Assembly: GCF_000003195.3 (NCBI RefSeq)
Contig: NC_012871.2
Coordinates: 21,768,658-21,832,657, forward strand
Length of the DNA stretch: 64,000 nucleotides
Source of the DNA: Sorghum bicolor
Taxonomy: Eukaryota; Streptophyta; Magnoliopsida; Poales; Poaceae
Direction of reading: 5' to 3'
Below the pieces are notes generated by a model. That model ran no database searches, was not told where the DNA came from, and saw only the letters and a list, made by a program, of their open reading frames with translations. Shown here in pieces: positions 1-9,589 of this stretch (within the stretch, counting starts at the first letter, position 1; each line of letters opens with the position of its first letter). The translations under genes and the position numbers were made by a program.

Positions 1-2
1 GT

Positions 3-230
3 GCCATAAAACTTGCTAACAATCCAGTACAATGCACCCGCACTAAGCACATAGACATTCATCATCATGTCCTTAGAGATCATGTCGCTAAAGGTGACAT
101 ATCACTAGAGAATGTGGGGACAGAAAATCAATTAGCGGATATCTTCACAATAGCACTAGATGAAGCTAGGTTTTGTATGTTAAGAAATGAACTCAATGTG
201 CTTAATCTCTCTAACTTCACTAAAAAATGA
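3..230 (+). pseudogene. Copia RNase H C-terminus (SIRE/Maximus-like remnant)
   Basis: An open frame enters from the left window edge and stops at TGA 228-230. It reads as the C-terminal part of a Ty1/Copia RNase H: the motif RTKHIDIHHHVLRD, then KGDISLENV, then QLADIFT near the end. This tail is diagnostic of plant Copia pol and lies directly upstream of the 3' non-coding or extra-ORF part of such elements. The stretch visible here has no internal stop. It is the oldest host element of the window; elements I, Copia-A and V all interrupt its downstream part. Assignment to SIRE/Maximus rests on the extra ORF that follows; the Copia call itself is secure. Confidence 0.85.
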
Positions 231-1670
231 GGTTGTGTGTTGTTCTTGTACATAACTTTTGCATCTTTTGTCATGCAAATAAAAAAATAAAAAAGATTGT
301 GTGTAGGGCTTGTCTAACATGGTTGAGATAACCGCCCTTAAAGCGTGTGAAAAAGCTTAACCTTGGATCAAACTTGACAAGCACTAGTTTACTTTCAAGT
401 ATTGCATTGCATAGCATAAGAATGTTTGTACCTTAGTCGTTTCTTTTTAGTTAAGCTTTGAGCATCTGCTGTGTTCGTCCATTGATAGGGGGAGCATTCA
501 ATGCTCATCTTGATTAGGACCCCTAGCCAAGCCACATGATGTCTCCTTGGTGCTTTCTCTTGTCTATTTTCATAAAACCTACTTAGCCTATGGCAAATTA
601 TTTGTGAAAATTTGAGAGTTTGAGAGCGGTCACTCATACCAGTTCTAATTGGTGTTTATTTGGGTCTTCCTTGTGTTGGAACTTGGTTGGGTGAAAGTCA
701 CGCGAAGTCTCGTTAAAAATCCACGGGTGGTGGTACACCGGACTCTGCAGCGGACGCCACCCCGGACGTGCCCCGGTGAGTTGTTTCTACTGAGGTGCAC
801 ACACTGGACCCGTGTGTAATAACCTAAGCGCATCCGGTGTGACCTCGGTGCAACGTCTACAGCACCGGACACAAGGTGCGTGTCCGGTGGCCTGCGTCCA
901 GTGGTCCCGAGAGTTTCGTAAACTCTCTGCGTACGGGGCCGGTGAGCACCAGATGCGACCGGTACCCACTTAAGCGCGTCCAGTGTAACTGCACGTGGTC
1001 CTTCAAAATGCGCTTGGGTCAGTTGTTCAAATCTATCCCTTCAATCACGTTCACGATCTCGCCAAGCCACGCCGCTTCTTGCCGTGCTACCACCCGCCGT
1101 GCCCTAGCCACCAGCGCCGCCGCTCGCCACTAGTGCCATCGATCGCCTGCGCCCGCACCACCGCTTGCCTGCTCGCTCCCTCCCTGGTTGGAGTTTTTCT
1201 TCTTGCAAGCAGCTAGCCAGCACAGTTAGGGTTTAGGGTGAGTGCCTCAGTTCACACACCCAAGGTGTTTGACGTTTTGTCTGAACTAATCGAAACAGCG
1301 TTCTAACATCGTTCTTCATTCGTTTCACCTTTGTAGAGCCTTGACATGTGTCTCTTTGCATCCCGTGATCGTTGGATCTTGTCTTCTCTTTGGGAACGTC
1401 TCTCACCTATGGTAGTAAGCCATTTTCATCTCGATCTCTTATCCAATGCTTGCTTCCATTAGGGTTTCTCTTCTCTAGATGTAATATATGCTTATATATA
1501 TATATCCCATCTATTTCATCTATTGCAGCAGCTGAGTCACAGTTGGCCAATTGTTAGTGGCAGTTGAACTCGGGGCCAAGCCTGCGAGTACGGATTAAGG
1601 CCAAGCCTCATGAGTGTTAGTTCACCATCTTGTGTGAGCAGTTTGGTAGTGTTTTGACTAAGTTCTGGCA
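231..1670 (+). other. Non-coding spacer of the SIRE-like Copia element
   Basis: About 1.4 kb between the RNase H stop and the next recognisable ORF. It starts with an A-rich tract and continues into a GC-richer stretch (about 720-1000) with many scattered CACCGGAC/GTCCGGTG-like words, then a CT-rich stretch to about 1500. No frame of either strand holds a recognisable protein. A 3' splice-like or leader-like sequence precedes the ORF at 1671, but no donor can be tied to it. It is probably the intergenic region between pol and the extra ORF of a Maximus-type element. Confidence 0.55.
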
Positions 1671-1848
1671 ATGACACGTTGCAAAAACATCGGTGGTGCC
1701 CCCGCTAGTGCTTCAGGAGGTGCCACAGGAGGTGATGGGGTGACGATAGACCCCGTTGTCTTACAGCTGCTGAGAAGGGCAAGAAAGTGGTTAGTAAGAA
1801 GAGGAAAATCACTAACAGGCATGCCGAGGCAGCTAGAGTAGTGGCAGT
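1671..1848 (+). pseudogene. SIRE-like extra (env-like) ORF, part 1 of 3
   Basis: ATG at 1671 opens a product beginning MTRCKNIGG, followed by a glycine/alanine-rich stretch and a lysine-rich basic block (EKGKKVVSKKRK). The frame changes by one base near 1766, so the copy is broken. Element I is inserted after 1848. When element I and one TSD copy are removed, the frame runs on at 11081 (…ARVVAV then AAKAAEV), which shows the pieces were one ORF. Location after Copia pol fits the additional ORF of SIRE/Maximus elements, often called env-like; its function is unknown and no transmembrane segment is visible here. Confidence 0.6.
1844..1848. repeat. TSD of element I (left copy)
   Basis: GCAGT immediately precedes the TG of the left LTR and is repeated exactly at 11076-11080 after the CA of the right LTR. 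A perfect 5-bp duplication fixes the element borders. Confidence 0.95.
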
Positions 1849-3345
1849 TGTTGACGGTCCTTAAGTACTAAAATTAACAATCAAATAAACATGGAAAAGG
1901 ATCAATATGCACCAAACATCTAGAATTAGGGTTTTATCTGACAAAATTCCACGAGCTTTGGTGTTTATCTATTTCTGCAGGGGGTTATCAGAAAATATGG
2001 AGAGAAGACCCACATGTCATGTTTACAACGAGATAATTACGTGCCGCGCAATTTTCCTCAATCTAGAAGAGTCCAGAAGCCATGGGAACGAACAAGAAAA
2101 CGATCGGGCTCGGGGGCAGGGCGCCCGCCCAGGGTTAGAGTCCAATCAGGACTCTCTTTCGGCACTAAACTCCACTGACCTAAAGGATGAATCTAAACCA
2201 TACAATCAATGTCGGTTTGATCCAACGGCCCAAATTCACTTGAAAGGACTATATAACCAAGGCCTCTCCACCCCTGGGGAGAGAAGAGAAGAGGAGAAAT
2301 CATTATCAGAGGTAGCCATCAAACTTAGGGTTTAGAGCTTCTCTCCCACAGAGAATTAGAATTAGCTACTAAAGAATCCTTCAAGTTTAGAGGTTTGATT
2401 AGATAGCAATTAGAGAAGTAGAGCACTACGCTCTGGATTCGGATCTTCGGTAATAAAGATTGGTATTATTCATATCTTTCTCTAATACTTTGTTCTAATT
2501 ACATTATGTCTCTATTTATTATGCTCTTAGTTTGCTCTAGTTCTATATTTGATATAGTTATGATTGATAATGAGTTTATGTATAAGTTTGCAAAGCGCTT
2601 AGCTCTTGACGCGAGGGAGTTAAGTGGTAGATCACATGTGGGCGTGGTGCTTAGATGTTATTTACCTGCAAATGTATCCTATTGGCCGGGTCGTGTGGTA
2701 GTTCGCGATAGTGACATCTTCGTTGATTCTTATATAGTCCACCCTCCGTTGATAGGACAGGCAGAACTTGTATTGCGGAGTAAGTCTTGCGATGTTCTGA
2801 TTTTCTATAGCAATGTTCCTTATACATGAATGAAGAGTCTTTTATGCTATATATGATCTTGTAGATAACTAGAGTAGATTATGACTTAGTAGATAGTAGA
2901 TAACTTAGAATCCATTCTCTAGCTAATCCGACATCACCTACATATATGAGGAGTAGTCTATTTTCTAATCGCTGTGTTATTTATCCATGAACCTACAATT
3001 CATTATCATTATCTTTATGGTTTACCCCCTGCCAAAGTAAGTGACTGTGTGACGAGTTTCTCATTAGTAATCATGTTCTTGCAAGTTTATCTCTAGTCTA
3101 TGCCTTGATAGATTTTGTCCTTATTTTAATTTCATCCCTTTTGTTTTCTTAAGAAAAATTATAAATAACGATACCTGGAATACTTATCCTGGTGAAATGC
3201 TACAATGAGGTGTTTTATCTGTGCGCTTGCGGATAGAATAGACTATTTTCTAGAGAGCCTTTACATTTATAAATACCTTTGTACACTCTGGCACCATGTT
3301 GGGGATGACAACCTAGTATCTAAGTGGTGTTAGCTAGTGTCAACA
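1849..3345 (+). repeat. 5' LTR of element I
   Basis: Begins TGTTGACGG, ends GTGTCAACA, and matches 9590-11075 along its length with small indels. U3 contains the word GGGCGCCCGCCC (2119-2130) and a TATA-like box (2250-2256), so R and U5 lie downstream of about 2280. A short ORF near the left end (1907-2335) recurs in the related LTRs of this window, but it lies in the U3 promoter region and I do not regard it as a gene. Confidence 0.95.
2119..2256 (+). promoter_or_regulatory. U3 promoter of element I LTR (GC palindrome plus TATA box)
   Basis: GGGCGCCCGCCC at 2119-2130 is followed about 120 bp later by CTATATAAC (TATATAA 2250-2256) and then a C-rich stretch where transcription probably starts. 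The same arrangement occurs in the right LTR (9860 onward) and in the LTRs of elements II, III and the solo LTR at 19057-20376. Confidence 0.7.
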
Positions 3346-3353
3346 AGCATTTC

Positions 3354-3370
3354 TAGCGCCGTTGCCGGGG
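3354..3370 (+). other. PBS of element I (tRNA-Asp)
   Basis: TAGCGCCGTTGCCGGGG, eight bases after the LTR, matches 16 of 17 positions of the complement of a plant tRNA-Asp 3' end including CCA (TGGCGCCGTTGCCGGGG). This primer is typical of Athila and Tat elements. Confidence 0.88.
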
Positions 3371-3654
3371 AACAAAAGGATAATACATAGGAACGGTAAG
3401 GAAAGTTAGGAAATCAGTCAAGGTTATTCATATAAAATATTAGACTAGACTATAGAGAAATAATTGCATAAAACAGCTACTAAGTGAGAAATCATAACAA
3501 GGCACCTCTGCTTTTGCAGGTTCACCCTGTTGTTTTTCTATGTTCATATTTTTATATAGGGTATATTAGGATTGACTTTGGGTACATTCAACTCTTCATC
3601 ATCAAAACCAAAGCAATCAAGAGAAGAAGAAGCTAGCTACCAATTGCTGAAGCT

Positions 3655-4927
3655 ATGGAACAAAAGACCTTGCAAGAATTCTCTACTCCAAGCCTTGAGA
3701 ACATTCCAACTGGTCCAAGATTTGCAGTAGAAGAAGGAGTACCCGAGTTTGAGCTCAAGTCAAGCCTCATCAATTTGGTGCAAGCTACATAATTCAGTGG
3801 AAAGGCACATGAAGATGCTAGTGCACACTTGCAGAATTTCTTAGAGATTGGAAGCACAATCCACATCAACGGAGTTGACAAAGACGTCATACAGCTTCAC
3901 CTTTTCCCATTCTCACTAGAAGGGAAAGCGAGGAAGTGGTTCTACACTCATCAAGATAACATCAACAACTGGACGAACTTGTCAGATGCCTTTCTATCAA
4001 AGTTTTTCCTATAGGCAAAACAACTGCCTTAAGAGGAAATATTGTCAGTTTCCAACAGCAGAAGACAGAAACCATTTCAGAAGCATGGGAGCGTTTTCAA
4101 GAATACATATCAGATTGTCCTCACCATGGAATGGCCACATGGTTACTTATGCAGACCTTCTACCATGGATTAACCTAGAAGGCTCGTGAGTCTTAGATGC
4201 ATCTGCTAAAGGATCATTCTTGGAGCTTACAATTGGAAAAGCAGAGATACTTTTGGATAAGATAGCAGAAAACCAAAGTTGGTTCCAAGATAAAGCTCAA
4301 CATTGTCATCAAACTGAAGAAATACCAGAAGAAGTAAAATCATTATCAACCAAGATGGAAAATTTGCTCCATTGGATTGACCAGAGGGCCATGTTCAAAG
4401 AAGATCAAAAGGCCATTGAGACAGCTTACAAATATCAACCAACCTCGAGTCAACCCAATAGCAAAGGTATGAATTCAGGTAATACTTTCAAGCAACTTTC
4501 ATTAAAAGAGATAATTGCTCAACAAACCAAAACTAATGACGAAGTTAAACAAAGGCTAGATACAAATGAATCATCTCTAAAATATATACACAATAAAATA
4601 GATTTTCTATTAACTGCCTTTGATGAGCAAAACACTCTTAATAAAAGGGTAGAGCTTAAATTAATAAAGTTAGCTGCTGCACTGCCTGTTGCTACTAACA
4701 TTGAGCAGGTAAAGAACATAACTACTAGAGGAGGCAAAGCCACCAGAGATCCCCCATATCCAAAAGAGAAACAAAGAACATCAGCACCAGTGCAACCGGC
4801 AGTGATAGAAGAAGAAAGCACAGTTGAAGCAGAAGATCTACTGCAACCACCAAGAACTGGAGAAATGAGGAAAGATTTTTACGACACCAACTATTTGCCA
4901 TTTCCTAGAAGAAACAGAGGACTGTAG
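3655..4927 (+). pseudogene. gag: Athila-type gag, broken (element I)
   Basis: The frame opens with ATG 3655. The capsid region reads FELKSSLINLVQAT, then FSGKAHEDASAHLQNFLE and LHLFPFSLEGKARKWF, the retrotransposon gag pattern of Athila. Lesions: TAA at 3790-3792 where a Gln is expected, a frameshift near 4011 (after SKFF), further stops near 4175-4195, and TAG at 4925-4927. The part from 4220 is in frame with the protease that follows, so gag and protease were one polyprotein. No CCHC zinc knuckle is visible where elements II and III have one; a Gln/Ser-rich stretch stands there instead. The product is the virus-like-particle capsid protein in autonomous relatives. Confidence 0.85.
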
Positions 4928-5611
4928 TCGGATGAGCAGTTTGGTATGTTTGTAGAGGTCATTCAGAAATTATATGTCAACATACCTCTACTTGATGCCA
5001 TACAGGTACCTACATATGCAAAGTACATCAGAGATATTCTTAACAAGAAGAGACCACTGCCCACCACTGAGGTTATCAAGCTAACAGAAGAATGTAGTGC
5101 GGCCATCCTCAATAAACCACCAAACAAGAAGGAAGATCCCGGATGTCCCACTATTGATTGCTCAATCAGAAACCAACACTTCAACAATGCACTTTGTGAT
5201 CTCGGAGCAAGTGTAAGTGTGATGCCAGCATCAGCCTACAAAAAACTTGAGCATACGACCCTAGAACCAACATCAATGTGCCTACAACTAGCAGATCAAT
5301 CGGTTCGACACCCATTGGGCATCGCCGAGAACATTCCAGTCAAGATAAGAGATTTCCTGGTACCAGTAGACTTCGTGGTACTGGACATGAGTCCTGACTC
5401 AAAAGTGTCCATCATCCTTGGAAGGCCATTTCTGAGCACCGCCAATGTCCACATTGATGTCGGGAAAGGAGAAATCAAGTTCAACATCAACGGAAAAGAA
5501 GAACACTTCACATTCAAACCCAGACCAGAGAGAGACTCTACAGTGAAGGAAGTTTATGAAGAAGAACCACTAGAGACACCATCTCCGGAGGAAGGTAATT
5601 CAGAAGATTAA
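4928..5611 (+). pseudogene. pro: Athila-type aspartic protease (element I)
   Basis: In frame with the gag segment above and open to TAA at 5609-5611. An N-terminal linker (VEVIQKLYVNIPLLDAIQVP…YIRDILNKKRPL) leads to the retropepsin domain with the active-site word ALCDLGASVSVMP, the flap region with LQLADQSVRHPLGI, and the C-terminal signature SIILGRPFLST. The DLG in place of DTG/DSG is usual in Athila proteases. The domain ends near residue 190 and is followed by an acidic tail and the stop. In autonomous Gypsy elements reverse transcriptase would continue here; none does. Separated from gag only by the stop at 4925-4927. Confidence 0.87.
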
Positions 5612-6506
5612 AAGATTTGGAGGTCCAGCTTGGGGGACTACCTAAAAATCCCAAACCCTCGTCGGGAGGTAAATCGGTATTTATCCGCATCATTAATTCT
5701 CTCATATTTAATTCTTGCATTATCCATATTTATTTATAGCATTATTATAATAATGAAAAGCCCCATATAGATAATATCTATGGTGTGTGACAACCCATAT
5801 TTATTAATTATTGTGGAGGCACAAAAATATTTTTTTCATGATCATTTTTAATAAGTTTTAATTCTCATAGATTTTTCTACATTATATTTAATTATAGCAA
5901 CCTTCTAGAAGCATGACCCACACTCCCTGGGTCCCACATGTCATACACCACACCTCACACACATCCCATCACATTATTTCATCCAACATAACTCAACTCA
6001 CCAGCACTTTTCCACCGACCAACCACCACCCATGATCTATTATTTTGCGTAAGAATTAAGCAAGGGAGGGAGTGGAGAAAGGGCAGCCAGGATGAGCACC
6101 ACAAGTGGGTGCCCGCCCACCTAACAAGGGCGCCCACCCTACCCTTCCTTCCTCCTATAAATACCCTCTTCCTGCCTCCATCTTCTTCACACAAGCATTC
6201 CAGAAAACCACACAAGTTTCAGTTTCCAGAGAAGGAGCTCATGTAGTGAAGTAAAGAGAGAGTAGAGAGGAAGAGAAGAGTGGGAAAGAAGTTGGTAGTT
6301 TTTGAGTGAGAGAGTGAGCTTCACCTAGTAAGTAGTGATCCCGCTGTCTAAGCAGAAGTAAAAGTTGTTTTGGGGAAGGTGCTGCCAACATAAAAACTTG
6401 TCTTGAACGACTAACCCCTGGACTACTGACATTTCGGACAGCTGACTACTTACATTTTCTCTCACATTTTCCACTAGTTGTGTTTTCGCCAACTTTTGTT
6501 TACAGG
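5612..6506 (+). promoter_or_regulatory. Non-coding block with promoter-like sequence upstream of ORF1 (element I)
   Basis: The block stands where pol should be. It opens with a purine tract (CAGCTTGGGGGACT, 5626-5639), then AT-rich DNA, then CA-rich DNA. At 6108-6140 two GC words appear (GGGTGCCCGCCCAC and GGGCGCCCACCCT), close relatives of the LTR word GGGCGCCCGCCC. A TATA box, CCTATAAATACCC (TATAAATA 6156-6163), follows 16 bases later, with CT/CA-rich sequence around the expected start near 6190. The arrangement copies that of the LTR U3. I infer an internal promoter for ORF1; no transcript evidence is available. Confidence 0.6.
6328..6505 (+). other. Predicted leader intron upstream of ORF1 (element I)
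   Basis: GTAAGT at 6328 is a consensus-like donor, and a T-rich tract ending TTTACAG at 6505 is a good acceptor. The ORF1 ATG (6507) follows one base after it. The spacing (178 bp) is ordinary for a plant leader intron. Only the motifs support it. Confidence 0.4.
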
Positions 6507-8059
6507 ATGTTCAAGAAGGTGAAGAACGCAGGGAAGGCCCTCAAGAACATTGGTACAAGGAGTTCATCCCGACACTCCTCACACCCGTCAGAGATGAGCG
6601 TCGACCCAACGCCTACACAAGCTCCGTCATCTTCATCTGATCAGCAAGTCAAGGTCCTTCTCAAGATAGGAGACCTTGGACTAAAGACCCAAAGGGAGAA
6701 GGAAGTCTATCAGCAACTAAAGAATAAAGATTTCATTCACACCCCTACTCTTGATCCAATCTTACTACAAGAAACCGGTATGGACACTGAATTCGACTTA
6801 ATTTTCCAGATGATAGGTTGGACAAATTTTTGGAATATAACTGAGCTGGGTCCTTGTCTTCTCACCCTCGAATTTCTTTGCACTTTACAATATTATGAGG
6901 GGGAATTGTTTTTCGGATGTTCAAACAGGAGATTATGTTGTCTTGGAGAGAACTGAGCGACCATCTTGGTTTCTCTTCAAGATGCATCCTAAACATTGAC
7001 TCCGACCTACCTAATTTTGAGAGACACCAGTTTTGGAGAGAAATATGTAGAGATAATTTTTATAGTCAAGCCCGAACCAGTGACATGGAACACCCCACTC
7101 TTAGGATGTTCCACAAATGGCTTGGGTACAATCTTTTCTATCGTGATGATATTAGGAAAGTAAGAGTAGGAGATTTACAACTCTTATATGCTACTATTAA
7201 TAAAGTACCCACTTCACCTGTTACACTTTTAGTTTCTCATTGGCTTAGTGTACCTAGTCTTCAGGGACCAGTAGGATGTACTTCACTTATCACTCGTCTA
7301 GCCTCTAACCTTCATTTACTAGAGAACTCGTCATTGGACTTCATAGATGAGTTAAGAATTTATCATGGCTATGACACATTTAGACAGGCTCGGATGTTAA
7401 AGAAAGAGGGGAACATAATGTATATGCTATATGATGATAAAGGCAAGATTCGGTTACCTAACCCGAACCTTGGCCTCTATGTTGTTCAAAATTTTTTGAT
7501 TGAGATTGCAGCAACACCAGTGAACTAGAGAGCTCCACAGCGAGTGGCATCTGAAAGGATGACCACCCATCAAGAACGCACCTGGTATGGAGCTGATCCC
7601 GGACCAGAAGAAGCAGCGCACCTGCATTATTGCGACTACAACCCCCGAGTCCTTCGAGACCCATGGGTTCGACATGCGCAACCACAAGAGCAACAACAGG
7701 AGACATGGCCGGAGAGTCAAGATCACCAGTGGACAAACCCGCCTTTCCATACGGGCAGGTACTCCACTGATTCATATGGAGCTTCAGGATCCAGACCTCC
7801 GCCCCAATTCGATGCAGGACGATACTCCGACGCCTCCTACGCTTTCACGAATGACTACTACCAAGAGGCCAGCGCTTTCTTCACCCGTACCGACAACACC
7901 CTCCTCAACATTCAGAATACACAAGCAGAACATGGACGACTCCTGGAAGAGCAACAAAAATGGAACCAGGACCACGCCACAGCAGTACAAGAGCTGAGAC
8001 AATATACAACAACAATGAACGACAACATCACAACCATGATGCGGTTCTGGAGTGTGTAG
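6507..8059 (+). pseudogene. ATHILA ORF1-family protein, broken (element I)
   Basis: Begins MFKKVKNAGKALKNIG, a basic, Ser-rich N-terminus. The central domain (FERHQFWREI, MEHPTLRMFHKWLGYNLF, GDLQLLYATINKVPTSPVTLLV, GPVGCTSLITRLA) resembles the ATHILA ORF-1 family of plant Athila elements (I recall this as a Pfam family). The C-terminal 170 residues are Gln/Tyr/Ser-rich and low in complexity. Lesions: a frameshift between about 6896 and 6917, and TAG at 7526-7528, after which the same frame continues to 8059. The function of the family is unknown; the position is that of the env-like gene of Athila. I see no convincing signal peptide or membrane anchor. Confidence 0.78.
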
Positions 8060-9575
8060 ATAAGTGTGCTCGGGGGAGTTGCTCCCCAATTTATCAAGTA
8101 AGTTTTTATTTGCTTTTCTTATTTATTCTTTTCTATTTTAGTATTTTATCTTAAAAGAAAAAAATTAGAAAACCCAATAAATATTTTCTTGCTTTAATTT
8201 ACTGTATTTTTATAAACATGAAAACGAAATAAAAAGAGTGTGTAGATAAGTGTGCTTTATTTTATCTGCTAAGTATTAATCTCTAGAAATATAAAAGACT
8301 AAAAAGATATATGATGGAAATGATGAATAGTTGCTCTGTTTGCTTACTTTCAAGTACCTAGCTTTTATATTAGAGTTCTTCCAGGAATTACTACAACTAA
8401 AATTACTATATTTGGGAAGCATAAAACTAAAGTCTAGGTACGCGAAAGGCATGATATAAAATTGAGCTAGTGTTTATCTTGTTCCTACTACACTAAGTTC
8501 TGGAGATTTATTTTGAAAACTTACAAATCACATGATGAGTTCCTAGCATAACAAACTTCCTACCACAGCCATACTTGCTATAACATCTTTTGCTACTTAT
8601 ATTTGCATTGAGTTTGATCGAGCTGTGTATACCCTTAGGAGCTTTTCATGTGGTTAAATTAAGATATTCACTTGCACACATCCACTACACCATTCACCAC
8701 CATACATTAAAATTGCTAAAAATATTATCACTCACTGTCCCAAATATTGTTATTCTCTCTCTAAAAAGATTCAATGCAGAAGAGGCATGGGTTATGCAAA
8801 AATATGCAAGGAAATAAAAAGGGGCAAGTGCCCGGGAACCTCGAAAAAGAAAGAAAAAGAGTGAGATGAGAGGTAAAAATGGACAAGTGTTCGGAGTAGA
8901 ATTAGGGGTACAAAGATGCCCACTTGAGCGGAAAAAATGGACAAGTGTCCAAAAGTAGAATTAGGGGTGTCCACTACCCACCTGAAAAAAAAGAGAAGAA
9001 AAAGATAGCCCATGTTCTCCCAAAGCAAAGATCAAAGAGGAGGAGAGATAGCAATATAAGGAGCAATGAGAAGTAAGTTTTATTATCACTTATATATTTT
9101 CACCATCACTATCATTTACTCCACCACACATGCACATCTTGATTTAATTATATGCTGAGTTCCTTTGGATCCATGGCTCGATTAGACAACATATGTATGA
9201 GCTGTTTTTCACTCCTATGAGCTCCACTTAAATATTCCATTAGCTATAGGTAAGTGACATTTTGGTAAGGATCCACAAATACCACATATAGAGAGACTTG
9301 AGAGAATCATTGCTGGGAACTCTGAGTTTTATTTTTGAAAACTTATGCAAAACCCCAGAACAAAGGTGAAGTATAGACAGAAGGAATAGTGCTTGACTTA
9401 ATTATTTTGTCTTTCAATTACATAAGACTTAAGTGCAGGTACTAAACTCCATAATACTTCATTCTAATCTGGAAGAATTTTTATAAAAGCATGTGTGCCT
9501 GTCAGGAAAGAAAACATTGAAGCAACTCCTGATCCATCTGAGTTTAGCTATTTGCTCAGGGACGAGCAAAGGGTA
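8060..9575 (+). other. 3' untranslated region of element I
   Basis: About 1.5 kb, AT-rich, no supportable gene. It contains a G-rich hairpin-like tract (GCTCGGGGGAGTTGCTCCCC, 8068-8087) just after the ORF1 stop. A block shared with elements II and III lies at about 8815-8990 (GGGGCAAGTGCCC followed by purine-rich sequence). In element I a unit of about 57 bp of this block (starting ATGGACAAGTGT) is present twice in tandem, near 8878 and 8938; II and III have one copy. Confidence 0.7.
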
Positions 9576-9589
9576 TGCTTGGGGGAGTT
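9576..9589 (+). other. PPT of element I
   Basis: TGCTTGGGGGAGTT directly abuts the TG of the right LTR. The same tract precedes the right LTRs of II and III and, in reverse, that of V. Confidence 0.85.

Noticed and set aside
1907..2335. ORF starting about 58 bp into the element I LTR, with relatives in II, III and the solo LTR
   Set aside because: It lies in U3 upstream of the TATA box, so the element's own transcript would carry it only at the 3' end. Its length and end vary among copies and nucleotide conservation is explained by promoter conservation.
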